Shown: positions 14,920-20,231 of the stretch, piece by piece
How positions within the stretch are numbered: position 1 is the first letter of the stretch
Layout of the letters: the number at the start of each line of letters is the position of its first letter
Source of the DNA: a bacterium
GTDB lineage: Bacteria > Patescibacteriota > Microgenomatia > JAUYPR01
NCBI GenBank assembly: GCA_030695785.1
Contig: JAUYPR010000042.1
Span: 1-20,231, forward strand
Direction: 5' to 3'
DNA: 20,231 nt
Made by a program: the position numbers and the translations under genes
Notes under the pieces: generated by a model
Told to the model about the DNA's origin: nothing
The model's input: only the letters and a program-made list of their open reading frames with translations
Databases searched by the model: none

Positions 14920-15402
14920 ATGCCGCGTGGAACACACCTTATCCGAAAACGTGCAATAGAAGATGATCCGGTATACAAAAGCCGGCTGGTTACCCGCTTC
15001 ATCAACCGGCTCATGCGGAGTGGGAAAAAGTCGGTCGCGCGGCATATTTTGTATGGTGTGCTGGAGACACTCAAAGAGCGTGAGAAGAAAAATCCTGTCG
15101 AGGTTTTGGAGACTGCGATTCAACACGTTGCCCCGCAAATGGAGGTGCGCCCCAGGCGCGTGGGCGGTGCGTCGTATCAAGTGCCCATGGAAGTGCGTGG
15201 TGACCGGCGGGAGGCATTGGCGATTCGCTGGATTTTGCAAGCCGCGAGCTCGCGGCCGAATAGTCAGTATAAAACCATGCAGGCAAAACTCGCGGCCGAG
15301 TTATTGGATGCGGCACAAAACCAAGGCACGGCAATGAAAAAGCGTGATGATGTCCACCGCATGGCAGAAGCCAATCGCGCCTTCGCCCATTTCCGCTGGT
15401 GA
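14920..15402 (+). CDS. rpsG: 30S ribosomal protein S7
   Basis: The ATG at 14920 (MPRGTHLIRKR) gives 160 residues, the family length. An in-frame ATG at 14863 lies inside rpsL and is rejected. Blocks seen are SRLVTRFINRLMRSGKKSVA, VRPRRVGGASYQVPMEVR, REALAIRWIL, KLAAELLDAA, KKRDDVHRMAEANRAFAHFRW. S7 nucleates assembly of the 3' domain of 16S rRNA and lies at the E site. It begins four bases after the rpsL stop; an AAAGGA stretch at 14901-14906 is rather far for a Shine-Dalgarno. No clear terminator follows, and fusA is separated by 405 bases with its own promoter, so the classic rpsL-rpsG-fusA unit is split here. Confidence 0.98.
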   Translation: MPRGTHLIRKRAIEDDPVYKSRLVTRFINRLMRSGKKSVARHILYGVLETLKEREKKNPVEVLETAIQHVAPQMEVRPRRVGGASYQVPMEVRGDRREALAIRWILQAASSRPNSQYKTMQAKLAAELLDAAQNQGTAMKKRDDVHRMAEANRAFAHFRW

Positions 15403-15458
15403 GCCTTTTTCGTACTGATGAACCAATTACTTACTGGTATATTTGTACCTTACCATCC

Positions 15459-15659
15459 TTACCGCCCGTCGCGGGGGGAGCGGAACATTTGCCGACGAAT
15501 TCGAACTACTTCCTCGAGCGAAATTTTTGGAGGATACACATCTTGTGGAAAGAGATCCCGCAATCGTTGCCAAAATTCCGATCGAGCGACGTGTCCGCCT
15601 CTATTTGAATAGTGATCATCTCGCCAATTCGGTTCCTGCTCGGCACTCCGTCGTCTCAT
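15459..15659 (-). CDS. Small 66-residue protein, unknown function
   Basis: I do not recognise the product. The ATG at 15659 opens MRRRSAEQEPNW; the middle contains HVARSEFWQRLRDLF and the end ISLEEVVRIRRQMF, a basic, probably helical, soluble protein with three Trp/Phe-rich patches. Support comes mainly from context: a near-consensus minus-strand promoter (TTGACA, 16 bases, TACAAT) ends seven bases before this ATG, the same leaderless spacing seen for other genes here. It is transcribed divergently from fusA. The many arginines would fit a nucleic-acid or ribosome-binding role, which is inference. A plus-strand frame over the same bases (15443-15661) has no promoter or ribosome site and is less likely. 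Confidence 0.5.
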   Translation of the reverse strand: MRRRSAEQEPNWRDDHYSNRGGHVARSEFWQRLRDLFPQDVYPPKISLEEVVRIRRQMFRSPRDGR

Positions 15660-15666
15660 AGCATGG

Positions 15667-15694
15667 ATTGTACACGCCAACATCGATCTGTCAA
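15667..15694 (-). promoter_or_regulatory. Minus-strand promoter of the 66-residue ORF, apparently leaderless
   Basis: Minus strand TTGACA (15694-15689), 16-base spacer, TACAAT (15672-15667). The predicted start is at about 15660, one base before the ATG at 15659. Confidence 0.6.
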
Positions 15695-15705
15695 GCGATT
15701 GACAG
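15688..15705. repeat. Palindrome formed by two divergent -35 boxes
   Basis: CTGTCAA (15688-15694) and TTGACAG (15699-15705) are perfect reverse complements around GCGA. Each arm contains the -35 hexamer of one of the two divergent promoters, so a dimeric regulator bound here would block both. Confidence 0.6.
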
Positions 15706-15728
15706 CAGCCCTACTTCCCAGGTACAAT
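15699..15728 (+). promoter_or_regulatory. Sigma-70-type promoter of fusA
   Basis: Consensus TTGACA (15699-15704), 18 bases, TACAAT (15723-15728). The predicted start is near 15735, giving a leader of about 73 bases before fusA. Confidence 0.75.
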
Positions 15729-15744
15729 AGAGTTAGTTTTCGTT

Positions 15745-15790
15745 GGATGATAGCCTTCGGCCTTCCAGGCGGGAGGCCTTTTTGTCATCC
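15745..15790 (+). terminator. Terminator-like nested hairpin in the fusA leader (possible attenuator)
   Basis: GGCCTTCC (15759-15766) pairs with GGGAGGCC (15771-15778), eight pairs including one G-U, around loop AGGC, followed directly by TTTTT (15779-15783). Outer arms GGATGA (15745-15750) and TCATCC (15785-15790) can close the whole element. A competing small hairpin, GCCT (15760-15763) with AGGC (15767-15770), excludes the terminator stem. It lies between the fusA promoter and its ATG at 15808. Confidence 0.6.
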
Positions 15791-15807
15791 GATAACACAG
15801 AACATCT

Positions 15808-17913
15808 ATGCCTGGGCAAAAGATCACGACCAAACGAGATTATCCGTTGGACCGAGTCCGCAACATCGGCATTATTGCGCATATTGACGCGGGAAAAACG
15901 ACGACCACCGAGCGGATTTTGTTTTACACCGGGAAAACCTACAAGCTTGGGGATATTGATGAAGGAACCACGGTCACCGATTGGATGGACCAGGAGCGCG
16001 AGCGCGGCATCACCATTGTTTCCGCCGCCATCACCACGTTTTGGAAAGATACCCGCATCAACATCATCGATACCCCTGGGCATGTGGATTTTACCGCCGA
16101 AGTCGAGCGGTCATTGCGTGTCCTCGACGGCGGGGTCACGGTGTTGGATGCGGAAGAAGGGGTGCAGTCGCAGTCGGAAACTGTCTGGCGGCAGGCGGAT
16201 AAATACCATGTGCCACGGGTTTGTTTTGTGAACAAAATGGACAAACTTGGCGCGGACTTTGCAGGGACGGTCAAAAGTATTCACGAACGCCTTGGCGCGC
16301 CAGCCATACCCTACAATATTCCGATTGGGAAAGAAGAGACCTTTAAAGGAGTCGTCGACCTTTTATCGCGCAAAGCATTCATTTGGACAGACGATGAGAC
16401 CGGTCAATCGTTTGAGACGGCTGATGTTCCAGCAGACATGAAAGATACGGTTGAAGCGGCTCGGCACACGCTGGTTGAGAAAATAACTGAAACCGACGAT
16501 GTTCTGTTGGGAAAATACCTCAATAATCAAGAAATTTCTGAAAAAGAACTCAAAATTGCGCTTCGAACAGCAGTCATTCACTACAAAATTGTGCCGGTCC
16601 TTGCTGGATCAAGTTTGCGCAACAAGGGCGTCCAGCCTTTGTTGGATGCGGTGGTCGAACTGCTCCCGTCACCAATGGATCTTCCGCCGGTGGTCGGGAC
16701 GAATCCAAAAACCGGGGAAGAAGAAACACGCTCGACAGAAAAGTTGGCACCATTTTCCGGGCTTGCCTTCAAAATTCAAGTGGACCCGCACGTTGGAAAA
16801 CTCACGTATGTCCGCATTTATTCGGGGACGCTGAAAAGCGGGTCGTATGTTTTGAATGCGATCAAAAACGAAAAAGAACGCGTTGGACGTGTGGTGTTGA
16901 TGCACGCAGACAAACGGGAAGAAGTTGACGAAGCGTATGCCGGAGAGATCGTCGCCGTGGTTGGATTGCAAAACACAACCACCGGGGACACGATGTGTGA
17001 TGACGCAAACCCAATTATCCTGGAAGGCATTACCTTTTCCGACCCTGTCATTTCGCTTGCCATTGAGCCAAAAACCAAAGCCGATCAAGAAAAAATGGGG
17101 ATTGCCCTCAAGCGGCTGTCCGATGAAGACCCAACATTTCGTATTAAAGTTGACCATGAAACCGGGCAAACGATTATTTCCGGTATGGGAGAACTCCAAT
17201 TGGAAGTGCTGGTGCGCCGCATGCACGATGAATTTAGCGTTCAGACAGATGTTGGAAAACCCCAAGTTGCATACAAAGAGACGATTACGAAACTCGCCGT
17301 CGGGGAAGGAAAGTATATTCGTCAGTCAGGCGGCCGTGGGCAATACGGACACTGCTTTCTGCGCATTGAGCCAAAAGGTCGGGGGGAAGGGTATGAATGG
17401 AAAAACAAGGTGGTCGGCGGTTCGATTCCCCGCGAGTTTATTCCAGCCATTGAAAAAGGAGTCAAAGAAGCCATGGAAGGTGGTGTCGTTGCCGGATTCC
17501 CAATGGTGGATATGACGGTCGCGGTGGTGGACGGAACGTACCACGATGTTGATTCCTCGGAAATTGCCTTCAAAATTGCCGGATCCATGGCGCTTGCTGA
17601 TGCAGTGAAAAAAGCAGACCCGGTTCTGTTGGAACCGATCATGAAGGTTGAAGTGACAACGCCGGAAGAATTCATGGGGGATGTCATTGGCGACCTTTCT
17701 GCGAAGCGCGCGCAAATTCTCGGATCAGAAAAAGCGCGGTCGGCAGTCCGCATCACCGCGCTCGTGCCGCTGGCGGAAATTCCAGGTTATGCGACTATCC
17801 TACGGAGTATGACGCAAGGTCGGGCCGCATATGTTGCGATTCCGAGCCATTATGAACAGGTGCCAACAAATATTGCAAATAAAATTATCGTGACCTCAAA
17901 GGGAGAAACTTGA
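15808..17913 (+). CDS. fusA: Translation elongation factor G
   Basis: The 701-residue EF-G has typical length. GTP-binding motifs are AHIDAGKT (24-31), DTPGH (88-92) and NKMD (142-145), with the switch I RGIT block before them. Domain II follows (LAFKIQVDPHVGKLTYVRIYSG), then domain III (MGELQLEVLVRRM) and domain IV/V (GGRGQYGHCFLRIEP; IMKVEVTTPEEFMGDVIGDL). It drives tRNA-mRNA translocation and, with RRF, ribosome recycling. No Shine-Dalgarno is visible before the ATG. It has its own promoter and hairpin leader, so it can be controlled apart from rpsL-rpsG. The tuf promoter begins four bases after its stop. Confidence 0.99.
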   Translation: MPGQKITTKRDYPLDRVRNIGIIAHIDAGKTTTTERILFYTGKTYKLGDIDEGTTVTDWMDQERERGITIVSAAITTFWKDTRINIIDTPGHVDFTAEVERSLRVLDGGVTVLDAEEGVQSQSETVWRQADKYHVPRVCFVNKMDKLGADFAGTVKSIHERLGAPAIPYNIPIGKEETFKGVVDLLSRKAFIWTDDETGQSFETADVPADMKDTVEAARHTLVEKITETDDVLLGKYLNNQEISEKELKIALRTAVIHYKIVPVLAGSSLRNKGVQPLLDAVVELLPSPMDLPPVVGTNPKTGEEETRSTEKLAPFSGLAFKIQVDPHVGKLTYVRIYSGTLKSGSYVLNAIKNEKERVGRVVLMHADKREEVDEAYAGEIVAVVGLQNTTTGDTMCDDANPIILEGITFSDPVISLAIEPKTKADQEKMGIALKRLSDEDPTFRIKVDHETGQTIISGMGELQLEVLVRRMHDEFSVQTDVGKPQVAYKETITKLAVGEGKYIRQSGGRGQYGHCFLRIEPKGRGEGYEWKNKVVGGSIPREFIPAIEKGVKEAMEGGVVAGFPMVDMTVAVVDGTYHDVDSSEIAFKIAGSMALADAVKKADPVLLEPIMKVEVTTPEEFMGDVIGDLSAKRAQILGSEKARSAVRITALVPLAEIPGYATILRSMTQGRAAYVAIPSHYEQVPTNIANKIIVTSKGET

Positions 17914-17916
17914 CAC

Positions 17917-17945
17917 TTGCAAATGTTTGACTAATTGTTTATAAT
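17917..17945 (+). promoter_or_regulatory. Promoter of tuf
   Basis: TTGCAA (17917-17922), 17 bases, consensus TATAAT (17940-17945). The predicted start is near 17952. A TTGACA at 17910-17915 is 24 bases from the -10 and is too far to be its partner. Confidence 0.7.
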
Positions 17946-17953
17946 ACAATCAT

Positions 17954-17972
17954 CACGCCATTGGCGTGGGAG
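17954..17972 (+). promoter_or_regulatory. 5' hairpin and Shine-Dalgarno in the tuf leader
   Basis: CACGCC (17954-17959) and GGCGTG (17963-17968) form a 6-base-pair stem at the extreme 5' end of the predicted mRNA. It is followed by GGGAG (17968-17972), seven bases before the tuf ATG. The stem abuts the ribosome site and may stabilise the mRNA or tune initiation. Confidence 0.5.
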
Positions 17973-17979
17973 ATTCTAT

Positions 17980-19158
17980 ATGGCAGTTTTCACACGAACG
18001 AAACCACACGTCAATATCGGAACCATTGGCCACGTTGATCACGGGAAAACAACCCTGACGGCGGCCATCACCAAGGTGTTGTCGGAAAAAGGGCAGGCAG
18101 AATTTAGAGCATACGACCAAATTGACGCGGCCCCTGAAGAAAAAGCCCGCGGCATCACCATCAATATTACTCACGTCGAATACGAAACCAACAAACGCCA
18201 CTATGCCCACATTGACGCTCCTGGACATGCGGATTACATCAAAAACATGATCACCGGCGCCGCGCAAATGGATGGTGCGATCTTGGTTGTTTCCGCTCCA
18301 GACGGCCCGATGCCGCAAACCCGAGAACACATTCTGCTTGCACGCCAGGTGAACGTGCCTGCCATGGTGGTGTTTTTGAACAAAGTTGACATGGTTGATG
18401 ACCCGGAACTTTTGGACTTGGTGGAGATGGAAGTTCGTGAACTGCTCACCAAATACCAATATCCAGGAGACGAAGTCCCTATTATCCGTGGTTCCGCGCT
18501 CAAGGCCCTGCAGGGCGATGAAGAGAATAAAAAGAAAATTGAGGAACTCATGGCCAAAGTGGATGAATATATCCCCGACCCGGTGCGCGACCTGGATAAA
18601 CCATTCCTGATGCCAATTGAAGATGTCTTTTCCATTAAGGGCCGTGGAACGGTCGTGACCGGCCGCATTGAACGCGGACGCGTGAAAGTGAATGATACGA
18701 TCGAAATTGTTGGTTTGCATGAAACGAAAAGCTCTGTTGTGACCGGGGTCGAGATGTTTCGCAAGCAGTTGGACGAAGGGCAAGCTGGCGATAATGTGGG
18801 GATTCTTCTCCGCGGTGTGGAAAAAGAAGATGTGGAACGCGGGCAAGTCCTTGCAAAGTCAGGGTCAGTGAAGCCGCACACCAAGTTTGAAGCGCAAGTG
18901 TATATTTTGACCAAAGAAGAAGGTGGGCGCCACACGCCGTTCTTCACCGGATATCGCCCGCAGTTTTACATTCGAACCACGGACGTGACAGGTGAAGTGA
19001 AGCTTCCGGAGGGGACAGAAATGGTCATGCCGGGTGATAATACCCCCATGACGGCAGAGCTCATTGTGCCGGTTGCGTTGGAAGAAGGTGTGCGCTTCGC
19101 GGTTCGCGAAGGTGGCCACACGGTTGGTGCTGGTGTGATCAGCAAAGTCATTGCGTAA
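17980..19158 (+). CDS. tuf: Translation elongation factor Tu
   Basis: The ATG at 17980 (MAVFTRTKPHVNIGTIGHVDHG) gives 392 residues, the usual EF-Tu length; the in-frame ATG at 17935 lies upstream of the predicted transcription start. GTPase motifs are GHVDHGKT (18-25), DAPGH (79-83) with catalytic His83, and NKVD (134-137). The usual Cys after the DxPG aspartate (Cys81 of E. coli) is Ala80 here. Domains 2 and 3 follow (GRGTVVTGRIERG; PQFYIRTTDVTG; VREGGHTVGAGVISKVIA). EF-Tu delivers aminoacyl-tRNA to the ribosome. It has its own promoter and one of the best Shine-Dalgarno sites in the window, as expected of a very abundant protein. Confidence 0.99.
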   Translation: MAVFTRTKPHVNIGTIGHVDHGKTTLTAAITKVLSEKGQAEFRAYDQIDAAPEEKARGITINITHVEYETNKRHYAHIDAPGHADYIKNMITGAAQMDGAILVVSAPDGPMPQTREHILLARQVNVPAMVVFLNKVDMVDDPELLDLVEMEVRELLTKYQYPGDEVPIIRGSALKALQGDEENKKKIEELMAKVDEYIPDPVRDLDKPFLMPIEDVFSIKGRGTVVTGRIERGRVKVNDTIEIVGLHETKSSVVTGVEMFRKQLDEGQAGDNVGILLRGVEKEDVERGQVLAKSGSVKPHTKFEAQVYILTKEEGGRHTPFFTGYRPQFYIRTTDVTGEVKLPEGTEMVMPGDNTPMTAELIVPVALEEGVRFAVREGGHTVGAGVISKVIA

Positions 19159-19185
19159 ATTTTTGCACTTTGAAACGGAATATAT

Positions 19186-19494
19186 ATGGCGCGCAGCAGG
19201 ATCCGCATCCGATTAAAAAGCTATGACAGTCGGGTTATCGATACGACCTGCCGGGAAATTTTTAATACCGCTCTTCGCACCGGCGCGAAAATAGTCGGTC
19301 CTATGCCGCTTCCCACAAGAAACGAACGCTTTACTGTTTTAACCTCTCCCCACACTGACAAAGACGCGCGCGAGCATTTTGTGATGCGGACGCACAAGCG
19401 GCTTATCGATATTATCGAACCCTCGCAAAAAACCATTGATTCCCTCATGCACCTCGAACTCCCCGCCGGGGTGAATGTCGAGATTAAGATGTAA
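19186..19494 (+). CDS. rpsJ: 30S ribosomal protein S10
   Basis: The 102-residue S10 is complete. It shows the N-terminal IRIRLKSYDSRVIDTTCREI, the central GAKIVGPMPLPTRNERFTVLTSPH block and the C-terminal HKRLIDIIEPSQKTIDSLMHLELPAGVNVEIKM. S10 is a head protein of the 30S subunit and, as NusE, part of transcription antitermination complexes. It follows tuf by 27 bases with only a weak ACGGA ribosome site, so it is probably co-transcribed with tuf. Normally rpsJ opens the S10 operon (rplC, rplD and so on); here the next gene is convergent and five bases away, so the cluster ends. Confidence 0.98.
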   Translation: MARSRIRIRLKSYDSRVIDTTCREIFNTALRTGAKIVGPMPLPTRNERFTVLTSPHTDKDAREHFVMRTHKRLIDIIEPSQKTIDSLMHLELPAGVNVEIKM

Positions 19495-19499
19495 GAACG

Positions 19500-20225
19500 C
19501 TATTTCTCCAAAACAGTGACGCCGAACGATGGCGGATCTGTTGGGGCTTGCTGGATCATGGTAGCAAATTTGTATCCTGCGTTTCTATTTTTAAATAGAA
19601 TGAGAGCATTCTCATTTGCTGGTATGAGATAGGGAATAAACGTACCAGCAGCTTTGATAACCAGTGCAGTCATTGCACCTCTTTCTTCGTCAACAAAACC
19701 AGCGAGCCTGATGTCTGTTTCTAGACTGTTATGGGATTCATTTTTTGATTGAAAAACGACCCCTCCTCCATTTGCAATCGTTGAGACCAGTTTTATCCAG
19801 TGAGTGCTTGAGTATTTATCTTCAGTGAGTATTACGCCTTCAGCCAGTTTTATTTGGCCTCGTCGTAAGACCTTGACTTGCCAACCCCTGTCCGAAGGAA
19901 GAGAATCCTCTTCTCCCAAAAGATTTTGCCGTATGGCTGGATGTTGTTCAACGAGCATGTTCTGTAGTGACATTCTAATTTTGAGTTCTGTTTTGTCGGA
20001 GAGATTGGCAAGAAATGCAGCGAGAAGAATCATGCTGCCAGTACTGAACGCAAGTGTTTTCACCGATATCCCTTCGGATTTAGCAGAGAGACCTGCTCCG
20101 GCTACCATTGCAGTGAGCGCCCCTCCAAGGACTGTCGTACCGCTGGTTGCAAAACGAAACAGCCGTCGACGGGTTAGTTTGGTGGACGTTTGTCTTTGAG
20201 CGAATAGTTCTTGGGTTTGCAGCAT
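19500..20225 (-). CDS. Two-span membrane protein, unknown function (start may lie outside window)
   Basis: I do not recognise this protein. The ATG at 20225 gives 241 residues, but the frame stays open to the window edge, so the true start may be further upstream. A basic N-terminus (KLTRRRLFRFA, 16-26) precedes hydrophobic spans at ~26-47 and ~56-75, followed by a ~165-residue soluble domain (GWQVKVLRRGQIKLAEGVILTEDKY; ANGGGVVFQS; RLAGFVDEE). By the positive-inside rule both ends should be cytoplasmic. TRRRLFR resembles a twin-arginine motif, but a second span follows closely and no cleavage site is obvious. It is convergent with rpsJ, five bases apart, with no terminator visible between them, so transcripts probably overlap. 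Its composition is less GC-rich than the ribosomal block. Confidence 0.75.
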   Translation of the reverse strand: MLQTQELFAQRQTSTKLTRRRLFRFATSGTTVLGGALTAMVAGAGLSAKSEGISVKTLAFSTGSMILLAAFLANLSDKTELKIRMSLQNMLVEQHPAIRQNLLGEEDSLPSDRGWQVKVLRRGQIKLAEGVILTEDKYSSTHWIKLVSTIANGGGVVFQSKNESHNSLETDIRLAGFVDEERGAMTALVIKAAGTFIPYLIPANENALILFKNRNAGYKFATMIQQAPTDPPSFGVTVLEK

Positions 20226-20231
20226 CGCCAG

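Noticed and set aside
15443..15661. Plus-strand 72-codon frame in the rpsG-fusA gap
   Set aside because: No promoter or ribosome site precedes it, while the overlapping minus-strand frame has a matching promoter and start.
17910..17915. Consensus TTGACA overlapping the fusA stop as the tuf -35 box
   Set aside because: It is 24 bases from the TATAAT; TTGCAA at 17917 has the correct 17-base spacing.
17953..18947. Long minus-strand open frames (297 and 237 codons) opposite tuf
   Set aside because: Antisense shadows of strongly biased tuf codons; EF-Tu itself is unambiguous.
20149..20181. Twin-arginine signal peptide in the last gene
   Set aside because: TRRRLFR fits only loosely, a second membrane span follows immediately and no cleavage site is evident; a two-span anchor explains the region better.
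1..20231. CRISPR arrays, tRNA or rRNA genes, insertion sequences, inteins or introns
   Set aside because: No regularly spaced repeats, no cloverleaf or rRNA sequence, and no transposase were seen; rpoB, rpoC, fusA and tuf read through without interruption.

Overview
The window looks like a core-genome segment of a bacterium, most plausibly a Patescibacteria (CPR) member. This rests on an alanyl-tRNA synthetase that ends right after the editing domain, a membrane-anchored baseplate-J-like protein beside a sortase, an S12 with an unusual N-terminal segment, and compact genes with overlapping ends. I cannot place it to class from this sequence alone. Most genes are near 50% G+C, but two stretches are clearly AT-rich: the first ~540 bases and roughly 2015-2800.

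Left part (1-2800): the 3' portion of alaS is followed, with a 4-base overlap, by an unrecognised membrane-anchored protein with a Pro/Ser/Thr-rich stalk and a six-cysteine ectodomain. An AT-rich island then holds a possible remnant of a HicB-type antitoxin and a minus-strand P-loop kinase.

Envelope block (2800-7262): a 708-residue protein with an actin-like N-terminal half, a membrane span and a baseplate-J-like extracytoplasmic half is followed by a sortase, the YqgF/RuvX nuclease and the peptidoglycan terminase MltG. The first three are tightly coupled, including a 7-codon minicistron that bridges two ATGA overlaps. mltG has its own promoter inside a cluster of inverted repeats.

Information-processing block (7263-19494): rpoB-rpoC-rpsL-rpsG, then fusA, tuf and rpsJ, all on the plus strand. 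Clear sigma-70-type promoters precede rpoB, fusA and tuf. The rpoB and fusA leaders each carry an intrinsic-terminator-like hairpin between promoter and start codon, which suggests attenuation. A 405-base gap between rpsG and fusA holds a likely 66-residue minus-strand gene, transcribed divergently from fusA through promoters whose -35 boxes form a perfect palindrome. rpsJ is not followed by the usual S10-operon genes but by a convergent, unrecognised membrane protein that reaches the window edge.

Two threads run across the window. First, several genes (the kinase, mltG, rpsL and the 66-residue ORF) have a -10 box only 6-8 bases from an ATG, as expected for leaderless mRNAs. Second, RpoB and S12 carry substitutions at positions known for rifampicin and streptomycin resistance.
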